The notes: generated by a model from the letters alone, not told the origin. 64,000 nt of DNA from Azorinus chamasolen (GCA_963576725.1 OY755242.1:59936480-60000479), one strand, 5' to 3'. Positions 33,530 to 45,934 are shown, counted from the first letter of the stretch. Numbers and translations are program-made.

Positions 33530-35470
33530 ATATTACTCAAAAATTCATTAACAAATGTAATCCCCTTATCTACAGTTTTGTCAGACTCCATAAATAATAA
33601 GATAATAGACACGTGAGATGCTGCTGCTAATATTCCATAATATGACAGACAATGGGCTCCCACTGCTGCTATTTTCCCCAACATCTGACAGAAGAGTGAC
33701 TTTCCATTGTTGATAATACAGGTATTCAATAATATGGAAGACACTGACCTTCTATCGCGGATGATCGAACAGATGACAGACAGTGCTCTTCTATTGCTGA
33801 TGATCTAAAATATGTCTGAAAACGACCTTCCATTACTGATAAAATTCTAAACTGTGTTAGACAATGACCTTCCATTGCTAGTAATATTCTAAAATATGAC
33901 AGACAATAGCTTTTCAATGCTGGTTATATTCTAAACTAAGACAGACAATGACCTTCCATTGCTGATGTTTCAAAAATATGACATATAGTGGCCTTCCATT
34001 GCTGATGATTTACAATGTTACAGACAGTAACATTCCATTGGTTGTAATATTCCTTAATGTGACAGACAGCGACCTTCAATCACTGATGATCGAAAACAAA
34101 AATGACAGACAATGCTCTTTCGTTGCTGATGATCTAAAATATTACAGGCAATGGCCTTCATTCGCTGGTAATATTTTAAAATATGACAGACAGTAATCCT
34201 CCATTGCTGGAATATGACCAAATGTGGCTGATATTGAGTTCCTTTTGCTAAAGATAATCCAAAACATGATAGCTTTGACCTTCCAATGCTGATTACATTT
34301 AAAACATGACAAAAAGTGATCTTCCAATGTGATGTTTCAATATATGTCTCACAATGACCTTCCAATGCTGGTAAAATTCTAAACTATGTTAGACAATGAC
34401 CTTCCATTGCTAGTAATATTATAAAATATGACAGATAATTACATTACATTGCTGGTTATATTATAAACTATGACAGCCAAAGACCTTCCATTGCTGATGT
34501 TTCAAGAATACAACGGTGACCTTCCATTACTGACGATCTAAATTTTAAAGACAGTAACCTTCTATCGGTTGTACTATTCCATAATATGACAGACAGTGAC
34601 TTTCTATCGCTGATGATCGAAAAAGTGACTGACAATGCCCTTCCATTGCTGATGATCGAACAAATGACAGACAATGCCCATTCCATTGCTGATGAGCTAG
34701 AATATGAATGACCTTCAATCGCTGGTATTTTTCCAAAATATGCCTGACAGTGACATTTCATTGCTGATATTACATGTTTTCTAAAAATATGACTGATATT
34801 GACTTATTTTTGCTGATGATATTCCAAAATATGCTGTTTACATCTAAAACGTGATAGACTGTGACCTACCATTGTGATGTTTCAAAATATTTTCTATTAT
34901 GACAGAGAATGACTTTTCATTTCTGATGGATATGACAGACATTTACCTTCCATTGCTGGAAATATTCCAACATATAACAGATCACGACCTTCCATTGCTG
35001 GAAATATTCCAACATATGACAGATCACGACCTTCCATTGCTGGAAGTATTCCAACATATGACAGATCACGACCTTCCATTGCTGGGAATATTCCAACATA
35101 TGACAGATCACGACCTTCCATTGCTGGAAATATTCCAACATATGACAGATCACGACCTCCCATTGATGAAAATATTCCAACATATGACAGATCACGACCT
35201 TCCATTGATGGTAATATTCCAACATATGACAGATCACGACCTTCCATTGCTGGGAATATTCCAACATATGACAGATCACGACCTCCCATTGATGGAAATA
35301 TTCCAACATATGACAGATCACGACCTTCCATTGATGGTAATTCCAACATATGACAGATCACGACCTTCCATTGCTGGTAATATTACACAATATTACAGAC
35401 AGATATCTTCAAATGCTGGTAATATATTACAGACAGTTGCCTTTTATAACTGATAATATTCCAAAATATG
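33530..35470. repeat. Large minisatellite: old degenerate part and young 42-bp part
   Basis: From 33530 to 34900, diverged units share GACCTTCCATTGCTGATG and ATATGACAGACA at irregular ~50-60-bp spacing. From about 34930 to 35370, ten almost identical 42-bp units (ACATATGACAGATCACGACC..) follow, the last with a 3-bp deletion. Because 42 is a multiple of 3, both strands are open for 135-185 codons. I reject these as genes. Confidence 0.93.
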
Positions 35471-35484
35471 ACGGACATTGATCG

Positions 35485-36530
35485 TTTAAATGGAGTTTTA
35501 CTGTATATATATAATGGAAAATATATAATACATTATATTTTGAGAACTGATATTAATTTCAATTTATGCGTACACCACACTTGCAAAGCGTGTATTGTTT
35601 TCTTCAAAGCATTTGCTATTATGTATTATTTTACACATGGGCCTATTAAATACATGTAGTTTCGTTTTTGAAACAAGGATAATATTTATGAATTTGTTTT
35701 GTCGAACTAATTGTCTGTTATCGGTCCGTAATTGCATTGGGTTATGTTTGTTTTTGGTCTGTAAACCTTTCTCAGATACCGGTCTACTCTGTTTGCAATG
35801 GCATTAAAAGCGTATCTGTGGAATAAATTGGGAAAATATACAACATATTTTAAATAGATATTTAAAGGTGCTGATACGAAATTAAAACCAGTGGCGATAA
35901 AGGAATAGAAGTATCGTATGTCTGAAATGTCTCGTTTCAAAACACCAATGATGATATTGCGAAGGGACGTATCATGTACAATGACTTGTAATTTGCAGTT
36001 GTACAGGCGTTTTGAGTTTAGGTCTCGAACTAAAACAATTTTTTTTATTTTCCCACCAATTGTTGTATCTAAATCTAACCAACTGACTGAATCTTAGTTT
36101 CTTGAATGTTCCTTAATCTTATAAAATAAATACAAATAATAAAATAAAATAGAAATAAAGCTTTGTATAAAACATATACTAACCAAAACTTCTGTGAGTC
36201 AATGAATGAAAAATACTCTATAGTTTTGCTATGTATGCAGACAGACAATTTCTCCTTAAAAGGTTGCTAGGTTTAAATATTCCTAAGGAGCTTTATGAAT
36301 ATAGGCCCCTGGTTGTTATTACCTGCTTATTCTCAAATAAGCCTGAAATAGTAGTTTAGCGATCAGTATATTGTAGAGTCTCACTAAATTCTGAAAGTAG
36401 GAAATCCTTCGAATGCAAAAGCAGCAATGCGAAAAGAGAAAATTGCAGATTCGGTTTTATTGATTCTGTTCATGTGCAGTTATTAAAAGTGCAACACTAC
36501 TCACCCGCTCAAGCGGTATTCAATTTTCAT
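35485..36530. other. Unannotated A/T-rich stretch
   Basis: Apart from a family A right-end scrap (35775-35830), I see no repeat, exon or RNA here. Confidence 0.5.
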
Positions 36531-36539
36531 AACTAATAA

Positions 36540-36764
36540 CTAATCTAGTGATCCCATAGGACCAGGAAGCAATCACATGATTGATTGACATCAGATTCTT
36601 AAAAAGCAGTTGTTTGATTAGTGCAGGACAAACGTAATGTATGAAGCTTCTATATGACCTTTCTGTATAACTGTTTGTCCTGCATGTAGCTACCACCTGT
36701 TTTAAATATCTAGAATAAGACTTATATCGAGTGATCGTATTTATAATCCAGACTTTGTTGTACT
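36540..36764. mobile_element. Family C MITE, diverged
   Basis: AAAAGCAGTTGTTTGATTAG arm and TGTAGCTACCACCTGTTTTA arm around AAGCTTCTATATGACCTTT. Confidence 0.7.
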
Positions 36765-37510
36765 TCTCTAATCTAAAGCTTATGTGCAACATATTATGAA
36801 ATAGTGTCCAATATCAAATGTTCTCAGGAGACTCGTACATTTCCATTGCTAGTCTAACTGTTGTTGAATGAAAAGAAACAACATGATTCTAAAACATAAT
36901 TATTCACAATTAAGCTTCATCTTGCTGATTAGCAATAAATAATGTGCTGAAGAGTCTAGCTAAAGAGAACGCATAATTTATAAACAAGACGTTGCTTAAT
37001 GCAGGGCAAGGGTCCTATAGGAACTTTCTGCATAGTTATTGTCATGCATTAAGCTACCAATTGTGTTTAAATACCCAGAATAAGACTTATTTTGAGTGGT
37101 CGTATTTATAAGCTATATACTTCTCTTATCTAAAGCTTATGTGCAATACATTAAAGTCTCGATTATTCGAATTTTCTGTATAGTAGAATTTAGACCCTTT
37201 TAGGCAGGTGACTGCTTTTAGGAGCTTTCTGCGCGACTTTCACCATGCATTAAGCAGCCATCTGTCTTAAAGATCGATAACAATACGTATTTTAGTGTTA
37301 AAATAATCGAGATTTTATATAAAATAGTGTATATATGTATATTAGGTAGTGTCCAATATCGATTGTCCTTAGGTGATTCATACAGTGCTAATGCTATTTT
37401 TAACTGAAATGAATAGGAATAGAAACAATATGATTTTCAATACTTTCATATTCCCAATGAAGCCTTATATTGTTGTTTAGCAATAAATAATTTACAATAG
37501 AGTCACACAG
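36690..37510. repeat. Diverged local duplication
   Basis: TAAGACTTAT..CGTATTTATAA, TCTAAAGCTTATGTGCAA, AGTGTCCAATATC and TTAGCAATAAATAAT each occur in order at 36715-36950 and 37075-37495. A shorter third piece occurs near 37540-37590. Confidence 0.7.
37150..37323. mobile_element. Family D MITE, tip deleted
   Basis: AAAGTCTCGATTATTCGAAT..ATAATCGAGATTTTAT ends. The left inner arm is shortened to GACTGCTTTTAGGAGCTTTC. It splits a diverged duplication (36690-37510). Confidence 0.75.
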
Positions 37511-37809
37511 CAGCGACCACGTAATTTAGTTAGACTTCTTTTGATTGATCGCGTTAATGTACTTCTCTTCTAAATCTTATATGTATTATATGCAATATTT
37601 CCATTGACGCGGCGTCTGATCAGAGTATACACTATTTGTTGATAGGAATTTCAATATAAAACAAAACGAAATGAAAATTTAGGCCAGGCATCCCTTAGAT
37701 AAAGAATGGACTAATCCAACATATAAACATGGAATAATCCATTGGGCACAAATGGGTTAATAACTTATGTGGTCGCTTTAGCGCGACTCTACTGCAGAGG
37801 CTCACTTAA

Positions 37810-38045
37810 CCCTTTCCCTGTTTTAATATTTATGTAATAAATAATGACATATGAATGTTAATTAGTTTATCTTTTATAATGGCGTATGAACACACGAACT
37901 TTTGGCTTAGGAAACTTTAGAATCAGATCCATATTATACCATAAGCAAACAGAGCAGACCCTGATCAAATGGCTCTTATAAGGCCTCTGATATGGGTCTA
38001 CTATGTTTGCAAATGCGCGAAATGGCGTTTATATGAGGGAAAGGG
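37810..38045. mobile_element. Family A MITE, left of a back-to-back pair
   Basis: TTAA 37806-37809 and 38046-38049, ends CCCTTTCC..GGAAAGGG. Confidence 0.85.
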
Positions 38046-38049
38046 TTAA

Positions 38050-38289
38050 TCCTTTCCCTATTCTACATTTAGTCCAATTTGTAATACGTCTGGCTATTCA
38101 TGGACAAACGAGTTATACTGAAATATGGAAGGTGGAACATTGTAGCCATTTTAGAAAGCAAAGAAACATGTCTATTAACTTCTATTGGCAAACAGAGCAG
38201 ACCCTGATCAGACGGCTCCTATAGGAACCGTCTGATCCGGGTCTACTCTGTTTGCAAATGCGTGAAAAGCGTCTATATGAAGGAAAGGA
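38050..38289. mobile_element. Family A MITE, right of a back-to-back pair
   Basis: Shares TTAA 38046-38049 with its neighbour and ends at TTAA 38290-38293. The tip is CGGCTCCTATAGGAACCG. Confidence 0.85.
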
Positions 38290-38664
38290 TTAAGCGACCA
38301 AATGATTCATATATATCGGGTTTCTTTTGAGCGGTCACATTAGCGAGACTTTACTGTGCTCGGGCAAACCATTAGCTATTTATGTTCAAAAGCACTTTCA
38401 CAACATGCAAATATTTTCTCAGTCTTAGAATTCGTGTCAATAGACCTCAGAAAAATACCAGCCACAATCAATGATAGATTGAATACCAATTCAAAATGGC
38501 AAGAAACTAGTGGGCTATGGGTGAGTAAGCGGTCTGTGGACGAGTTGTTGATTTTACGTAGTCTGGCTTTCTAGCTTTGGCGTTTGGCTCTATAGACAGG
38601 AGCGTAACTGAATCAAAATGTAATTCATGCATCGTGGCTTTAGGGGTCCGGGTGCATGCTCCTC

Positions 38665-38810
38665 TGGGAAAATTTAGAATTGTGTATTTTTGAAACCATT
38701 GTGATAAATAGAGCATTTGCTCCTATAGGTGCAAATGCTCTATTTATCACAATGGTTTCAAAAGGTGACTTTTTCAGACGCGCCAACAGGCTTTACTATG
38801 AAGGAATGGG
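38665..38810. mobile_element. Family B MITE, left end lost
   Basis: Core TTGCTCCTATAGGTGCAAATG, right end GGAATGGG and TTAA 38811-38814. Confidence 0.8.
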
Positions 38811-38912
38811 TTAAAGCATACATGGCAAGACGGATTTTCGTTCCATTTTGGCCATAATAAAGTTTTAAGTGCTACACCCCTGATAGAATAAGAGATTAAT
38901 AGAATCAAGCAT

Positions 38913-39050
38913 GGGTTTTGTTAAAGACCGGGGTTTCTATACCCGAGGTTGGTCTGTTCCAGTCGGAAACGAGCTTTAGCGAGTTTCCGATAGGAACAGA
39001 CCAACCGAGGGTATAGAACCCCCCGGCTTCAACAAATCCCATGCTTGATT
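38913..39050. repeat. 138-bp palindromic element
   Basis: AATCAAGCATGGGTTTTGTT pairs with AACAAATCCCATGCTTGATT. The inner arms pair too (GAGGTTGGTCTGTTCC / GGAACAGACCAACCGAGG). The tip is GAAACGAGCTTTAGCGAGTTTC. The text to its right (39051-39420) looks like the rest of a repeat and carries no supported gene. Confidence 0.85.
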
Positions 39051-39638
39051 ATTTTTCTCGCTGAAAAACGCCCTAAAACCAAGAAAATTAACGAATTTTG
39101 TGAAGTACTACTTTACATTGCGTAATACGACTTCCATATCTAATAGCAACAGACCGCAGCATAACTTTAGGCGTGACACCAAATTCTTGCATAAAACGTG
39201 CTGTTGTAGTCCCGCTAGACCATGTATTAACAAGGCGATTCTCGGGCTCACGCGCTGTTGTTGACCGGTTTTAATTATACCTATTACGGGCCTAAGGTAA
39301 ACAATGGACGCGAATGCTACAGCGTTTTGGCCTAAGCTAGGTGAACGCCGGGGTGTGAGTATTTCCAGGAGCACAGACAATGAACTGTTTTTAGTGATAG
39401 ACACTGCAGATGTTATTGCCCAAAAAAACGTGTATTAACCCTCTAATGACGTCATTTGTTATGACAACCACAAACGTTACGTTTTGGCGTAAATATAAAT
39501 GACTGAGTGACTACAAAACAACGTCTTCGGTTAATTAAATAGGCTTTTAAAGTGTTTATATGATAAAAAGAATTTCATATTCGTGCTAATTACTTATATT
39601 AATTTCAATTCATAAGGTTGTTGCCTATAGAAATGTTG

Positions 39639-39879
39639 GTATTGTCCTGTTTTATTAACCTGTCAAATTTGAATATTCCTACGTCACTGAAAGGATATAT
39701 TTAGCTTGGGTAAACCTGTGTTTCAAACGTTTTTCACGAGATTCACAATAAATATACAGGTACTTGAATAAGCCAAGTAGGAAAGCTTTTATTAGCGGAA
39801 ACAATCGATATCAACCGAAGCTATATATGGCGTGGTCAGCAAGCGTATAATTTGACAGGTTAATAAAACAGGACAATAT
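39639..39879. mobile_element. 241-bp element with ~29-bp terminal inverted repeats
   Basis: ATTGTCCTGTTTTATTAACC (39639 on) is the reverse complement of GGTTAATAAAACAGGACAAT (ending 39879). The internal sequence is not coding and matches no other copy in the window. Confidence 0.7.
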
Positions 39880-40705
39880 AATTCTGTAAGAAGTCCTTCC
39901 CTTGTATTGATTTTACCCAATCGTGCGTATGAATACACTAGTCACGGGGTGTTCCAGATAAGGATTTCTAGTACGGCTATTTTTAGTAACTCAGCTTATC
40001 TAGCACGACTGAGAAGCGAGAAAATAGGATGATGATATGTGTGATATGTACGTGGGTGCATACGTGCGTGGGGATGGGTAGTGGGTCAAGGGTTGAGGTG
40101 GGGTGGATGGAATGAGAGAAGAGGGAAACGAGTGAGGGATTACGTTTGAATCACATTAATACGAACATAGATGTAGAACTATAGTATCCCGTGATTTGAT
40201 AACCTTTGAAAACAGAGTAAACCAAGATCAGACGGATTCTGTTTGCTGACGCTCTATTTGCTTATGGGACAATACAGATATGATGTTTAGTTTCTGTCAT
40301 GATTGACCAAGACGTCTGTTGCGCTTATGCCATGTTCATATGCAGTCAAACTTTATTACGATTGCGTAGTGCATGCTTAATTGATTTAACCATTTTCCTG
40401 CAATCTTCGATCTGGATCGCATTTATAAACAGGTTGGATCCACATGAGACGCCAAGTAACTCCTCTCCTCGTCTGATCACGCTGTATGACACTCGGTCAA
40501 TGGTTTCTACGAAGTTGGATCGAGTCAATTGAAGTGAGAAACTGAGAATTGGACCACAGACAAATTTGAGCAGACATTTCTTTTTCATTGCGGTGTAAAG
40601 GTTAGGTGTGTTTGCATGTGATTTGATATGATATATTATACTATTAGCAATATCCTGTAACTGCAACTGAAGGTCAAAGAGCATGAGATAAAGGTGCGTA
40701 CTCAA

Positions 40706-40866
40706 ATACTAAAAACGTCATTCCTCCACTAAACTCTATGTTGTGACCACTCTGTAGAATCGCCTCTTCGAGACGCCACGCAACTCCTCGTCACGACATA
40801 GGGTTTGGTGGAGAAATAAAGAAGTTATTTTTGAAAATGTTTTAATTTACGCATCTCGTCTGGACC
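40706..40866. repeat. Family I repeat (four copies in window)
   Basis: CGTCATTCCTCCACTAAACTC..GGTTTGGTGGAGAAATAAA and a CTGGACCTCTG right end. Other copies lie at 17345-17505, 33402-33502 and 53068-53170. Confidence 0.75.
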
Positions 40867-41289
40867 TCTGAAAGGATTAATTCATTATAAATAACTGGCG
40901 GCTCCGTCGCTAACTATAGATATACAGCGGTATAAAGGTTAGACGTGTTTGCATGCAACTTTAGGCACTACCATATTAGCACTATCACGTAACTGCAACT
41001 GAAGGATTGACTGGCGGCACCGCCGCTAACTATAAATGTATGACTGTATCTAACAATACAGTGGAAATTACACCAATAGGGAAACAATGCATGTGACGCC
41101 GCCACATGTGTACACAAGTCAGCCAATGCTTATCTAATCGATTCTACTTGCCAATAATTAAAACAATTAAAAAGTGAACCCATGATAACGTGCAAATGTT
41201 TGATTTCAACGGGCACTTCGGTTATCTCGGTGCATCAGCAGAATTCAAAATGTTCCACTCAAAAATCATATTGGTATAGAGATATAAAA

Positions 41290-41489
41290 ACAGTAGAATC
41301 TGTCTTAAGCGGCCTTCAAAATCAGGTCTGAGTATGGGTCTGTAATGCAGGTGGTAGCTTAGTGTAGGTCAAAGGTAAGACGGAAAGCTCATATAGGAGC
41401 TTTCTGCATTATTTTTCCCTTCATTAAGCAACCACCTGCCTTTTAAGACTAAAAATGAATGGCCGTTTTAAAAGACAGGTTTTGTTGTA
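41290..41489. mobile_element. Family C MITE
   Basis: ACAGTAGAATCTGTCTTAAG..AAGACAGGTTTTGTTGTA. The tip is AAGCTCATATAGGAGCTTT. Confidence 0.87.
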
Positions 41490-41727
41490 CATAGTAATCT
41501 CTTCATGAGATCACGAAATACAGTCTGAGTGGACGATTACGTTCTCTATAATTAATCTCTCTAAAGGTAAAGTGCATGTCCACGTCTGGCAATGAACATC
41601 GAGCGATCAACATGCCCTTATTAACATTAATTTTTACCTGATATTCATCTCCTATAGGAGCCGTCTGATCTAGGTCTACTCTGTTTGCAGAGGCGTAGAA
41701 ATGCGTATTTATGGAGTAAAGAGTTAA

Positions 41728-42147
41728 GCGGTCATCCATTTACTGAACAAAGGAATCACCCAAACCAGGCGGTTGCTTAACCCTCTCCCTCATATTGACG
41801 ACTTTTGACGACTCTGTAAAAGTCACTTTGTGAAACCATTATGATAAATAGAGCATTTGCTCCTATAGGAGCAAATGCTCTATTTATCACAATGGTTTCA
41901 AACTACAAAAATCTAAAATGTTTCTTTTCTTTAGTTAATCCTCCTTTTTGGTAGATTTGTTCAAAGAGGTTGTATCTAAAAATAGCCTATGAGGTAATGG
42001 GTTAAAGCAGGGAAAACGTAATGCAAAAAGGTCATATAGGAACATTTTGCATAAATGTTGACTTGCATTAAGCTGTCACCTGCCTTACAGACCCATAGTC
42101 AGACCCTTTTTGATGGCCGCTTAACTTTTAAGACAGGTTCTATTGTA
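41728..42147. mobile_element. Family C MITE, interrupted
   Basis: GCGGTCATCCATTTACTGAA at left, TTAAGACAGGTTCTATTGTA at right. Split by the family B copy. A family A fragment (41651-41727) abuts it on the left. Confidence 0.85.
41781..42001. mobile_element. Family B MITE nested in a family C MITE
   Basis: A 221-bp intact copy with TTAA 41777-41780 and 42002-42005. The host text GGTTGCTTAA / AGCAGGGAAAACGTAATGC continues across. Confidence 0.92.
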
Positions 42148-42523
42148 CTGTGAACTGAACAGCTGTACTTGTGTTTATACAAGCTTGTATAACAAGTTAA
42201 TGCGTTTCTGGTTTGACTTCCAGTCAATACGATAATACACATTCTCAGCGTGATTTCCTACTCATAATATTGTCACGTTCAATGGAAATCCATTAAGAAC
42301 GGTGATATTGACGTCATAGAAAAATGCAGTCACGAAAGACACAGGGAACATACAGAAGTTGTTTCAAAATTATCCGCCTCAACAAAAACTCTATTTATAG
42401 GCTGAATACACAAACATAACAAGACCAGATCCATTCTCCCTTTCGATTATTGGTTTAGCCCTTTCACTTATGTGACACCTCATAAATATTCATTGAATTT
42501 GTTTTGTAATACCACATTAGCCC

Positions 42524-42666
42524 ATTACCTCATAGGCTATTTTTAGAACCAACCGCTTTGAATAAATATACTGAAATGTAGCATTTATTAGAGAAAAGGA
42601 AAAAATCAGAATTGTGTAGTTTAGTTTTGAAACCATTGTAATAGATAGAGCATTTGCTCCTATGGA
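42524..42666. mobile_element. Family B MITE cut at its centre
   Basis: The left half runs from CCCATTACC to GCATTTGCTCCTATGGA and then stops, i.e. the break lies at the tip of the hairpin. Confidence 0.75.
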
Positions 42667-42732
42667 TAGGCTAGCTTGTTTTGGCAAAGTTATCATTTAT
42701 AGACATAGGAGGGTAACTCAAATGTGTATAAA

Positions 42733-42941
42733 AACAGTTGAATCTGTCTTAAGCGGTCAGCAAAACGAGATATAACTGTGGGTATGTAAGGCCGGTGGTA
42801 GCTTAATGCAGATCAAAAGTAATGCAAAAAGCTCGTATAGGAGCTTTTTGCATTACTTTTGCCCTGAATTAAGCAACCACCTGCTATTTCGGACGACTAT
42901 GTTCAATAAATGAATGGCCGCTTAAGACATGTTCTATTGTA
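42733..42941. mobile_element. Family C MITE
   Basis: ACAGTTGAATCTGTCTTAAG..CTTAAGACATGTTCTATTGT. The tip is AAAGCTCGTATAGGAGCTTT. Confidence 0.87.
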
Positions 42942-43116
42942 CATTAATAGCAGCTACAAATGAAAACGCAATGCTTCAATGATGTAAGAACAATATCAAG
43001 ACTTTATCAGTCGACCGAGTTACTCGGTGTCTCATCAGGCGGGTGATATGAAACAGTATAAAATTAGGTGTTCTACACTATCTCATTCAAATTGTAAAGT
43101 TATACATTAAAATGAA

Positions 43117-43196
43117 TATGTCTACACGACTTATATACGGAATATGTCTACACGACTTATATACGGAATATGTCTACACGACTTATATACGGAATA
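43117..43196. repeat. 26-bp tandem repeat, 3 copies
   Basis: GTCTACACGACTTATATACG plus GAATAT occurs three times head to tail. Confidence 0.9.
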
Positions 43197-43422
43197 TAAG
43201 GCAGATGTTGTGAATATTAATTTTATTTGACATTAAAAATAAAAGAGAAAAAATAATTTCAACACTTTGAATTTATATATAAAGTTTACATACTTTGAAA
43301 ACATTAAAAATCACCAAAACGTTTTTCGTGTGAATACAGAAAACTGCGATTTTATAAGGTAAAATATTATTAATTTCTGAAAATTCATCTCTGACATAAG
43401 CTGACGTTATAATGCCACTCAC

Positions 43423-43580
43423 CTGTGTCTGTATGAGATATATTTATGAATAGCAATTGTAACGCGTTCGTCCCACGCCTAAGTCGTCCCAACTCGCTGA
43501 TGTTACTGCTTGAATCGGAGACTGCCGTGGAGAATGTGCTTAGACAATGTTACGCCTCAGTTGGGTCTGTCACCATGAAC
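43423..43580 (-). other. Possible untranslated first exon of the unknown gene
   Basis: The minus strand carries a perfect donor, CACAG|GTGAGTGG, at 43422, at the end of a repeat-free, higher-GC stretch (about 43423-43580) that has no long open frame. The next good acceptor downstream on this strand is that of the first coding exon at 27880, which also has an untranslated leader. The pairing is inference, and the transcription start is not visible. Confidence 0.4.
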
Positions 43581-43789
43581 GCTCAAATATCACCGCAATA
43601 GATACGTGCTTATTGATTAGTGACTTTCGATCAACCGTTGGAACGAACTTCTCCAGGGATATGCCAATAAGGGAAGAGATTCCGATAGAAAACAATATGC
43701 TCCCAGCCCATTTAAATGTCATTAACTCCTTGATACTGCTGGTTTTCTATGCTGCATTAAATCTGCAGTTAATCTGCAAACATGCTTAA

Positions 43790-44008
43790 CCCTTTCCCTG
43801 TTCTATGTTTATTTCAAATTTCAATACCTACTGAAAAATCATGGTCAAAACAATGTGGAAGGAGTGCGGTAACATTAGCCATTTTAGAAACTAAAGAAAC
43901 GGGTCTATCAAATTCCATAAGCAAACAGATCAGACTCCTATAGGAGCCGTCTGATATGGGTCTACTATGTTTGCAGATGCGTGAAAACACGTTTATATGA
44001 GGGAAGGG
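43790..44008. mobile_element. Family A MITE, TTAA-flanked
   Basis: TTAA 43786-43789 and 44009-44012. The left part of the central palindrome is deleted up to ACTCCTATAGGAGCCG. Confidence 0.85.
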
Positions 44009-44117
44009 TTAACCTTTTATTCATGTCAGGAATAACGGTACCATAAACAGTTGTAGCTGAAGTTACATGAAAAAAGTACCTAGTTATAGTCTACTTTCAG
44101 TCCGAATGACCGTTAAG

Positions 44118-44360
44118 CTGACTGTACATCATTGAGTCATTCGCCTACAATATTGAGCACTGCTAACATATGGCGCAATCATGCCGCCGCAGTACCGGTT
44201 AGTGACCCTCACAGGTACCCATTTTAACCCCTGGGTGTAGAGGAGGTGCGGGTGGGAGACACTGAAAAGCGTCTCTGAAATTTCCGACAGGGACCGGGAT
44301 TTAAACCCCGGACCTCCGGACTGGTAGTCAAGCGCGTTACCACTAGACCACCGCACATCA
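44118..44360 (-). repeat. tRNA-derived SINE
   Basis: The minus strand begins GCGGTGGTCTAGTGGTAACG (A-box-like) and 45 bp later has GGTTTAAATCC (B-box). The intervening anticodon arm does not fold as a true tRNA. About 160 bp of unrelated body follows. The 82-codon minus frame through it is a by-product of the element. Confidence 0.75.
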
Positions 44361-44897
44361 CACCAGTTGTATAACAATTATTTTTGGCCACACATACTCT
44401 GTATACGATGTCGTCATTATGCCTCCCCTACCCCTCACACAGAGTTGGGAAGGAGACATATTGATATAGTACTGCTGTCTGTCAGTTGGAATATCTGTCT
44501 CGTCTGTCAGACTGTTGCTCTATGTACCTGTCACACAGTTTGCGCAGTTTCCTCCAAACGGTTGGGAAGGTTTCAATAAAACTCCACTGCAGTAATCAGC
44601 ATGAAATGAAATTGTGCACATCGTCAGGATGATCTGGTTCAAATACTTTTCACAAAGTCATGTCCCCTTGAATGATGAAAAATTGCATAAAATCCAGTTT
44701 CTCATACATGGCTGGTCAGGTTTGGAAATAGCGTCAATCCTGTGCTCATCGTGAGCTGTTATTGTGATGGGGATATAAAGATGTGCTTTGTTTGTTTAAG
44801 AGTTAAAGGGTGGGGCAGACATTTTTTTTTCAACAACCAAGTTCTAGATGTTTATTGTTCTCATACATTATTTTTTTAGTCTAATGCTGGCCCTTGT

Positions 44898-45211
44898 CCC
44901 TTTACTCCATGACTTTCATGTAAGAAATAATGATATCATGAATATCTATGAGCTGAATTGTTATAATAGCACATGGACACAGGAATTTTACCATGGCAGA
45001 AACTGGAGAATCATATCTAGAGTATAGCATAATCAAACAGAGCAGACTCTGATCAGATGGCTCCTACAGGAGCCGTCTGGCCTGATATACAGTGTTTGCA
45101 AAGGCGTAGAAAGGCATATTTATGGAGTAAAGGGTTAACTCTTTCCCGCATATAAACGAAATTTCACGCATTTGCAAACAGAGTAGACCCAGATCAGAGG
45201 CTCCTATAGGG
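44898..45211. mobile_element. Family A MITE plus a 73-bp deleted copy sharing TTAA
   Basis: The first copy (44898-45134) ends at TTAA 45135-45138. The second (45139-45211) goes from CTCTTTCCCGC to CTCCTATAGGG and TTAA 45212-45215. Confidence 0.75.
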
Positions 45212-45259
45212 TTAAAGGCAGTTAGTAGCTTAATGTAGGTAAAAAGGTACTGCATTTAA

Positions 45260-45506
45260 CCCTTAGCCTTTTCCCTCAAGATTAGTTTTCAAAACTTCGT
45301 GACTTCATGAATATTTATTACCTAAATTTGATATTGGTTAATGAAAATAGGTTTTTTTGCCATTTCAGAACCTGTAGAATCATATCTTTATTATTTCATC
45401 TGCAAACAGAGTAGATCCTGCTCAGACGGTTCCTACAGGAGCCGTCTGATCTGGGTTTACTCTGCTTGAAAAGGCATGGAAAAGTCATTTATATCAGATA
45501 AATGTT
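45260..45506. mobile_element. Family A MITE, diverged
   Basis: TTAA 45256-45259 and 45507-45510. The tip is CGGTTCCTACAGGAGCCG. Confidence 0.75.
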
Positions 45507-45934
45507 TAAATTCCCTTTTTATCCAGTAGGCTAAACACAGTTTACTGTAAAATCCTGATCGTGTTGTAGTGCCAAGCGCTTCAATTTACAGACGAGATTA
45601 ATGAGTTTCCAGATGATCAACCTAGAACCCTTCTTGTCAAGTGCCTGTATCTTCTTTGAGATCTATAGATATCGCTGACAGAGAGCACTCGAGGCAATGA
45701 TAAATTGGAAATATGAAATTTTCATTAAGCACCATTAGCGTCAAATCAAAACACAGCCATGCACTAATCATCCGCTCAACACAGCTTCACGTCTTGATCC
45801 ATACACCGCCGTGACAAAAATAACACCTGCTTAAAACTGGACAAAAATAACGCCTGCTTAAAATTGGATCTGGTGCAAGTTGGACTACTTCCGAATCGAT
45901 CAAGAATCTGAGAAAACATTGACCGAGTGTCAAA

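Noticed and set aside
34930..35370. CRISPR-like array
   Set aside because: Contiguous tandem repeat without spacers, in a eukaryotic genome.
34897..35453. Open frames of 134-184 codons on both strands
   Set aside because: Produced by a 42-bp tandem repeat; no start context, splice sites or non-repeat sequence.
39108..39404. 98-codon minus-strand frame
   Set aside because: It lies in repeat-like sequence beside a palindromic element; no recognisable domain.
43547..43789. 80-codon plus-strand frame
   Set aside because: It overlaps the possible untranslated exon on the other strand, ends at a MITE, and shows no domain or splice signals.
44270..44357. A functional tRNA gene on the minus strand
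   Set aside because: A- and B-box words are present, but the anticodon and acceptor stems do not pair, so it is a SINE head.
44129..44377. 82-codon minus-strand frame
   Set aside because: It coincides with the tRNA-derived SINE.
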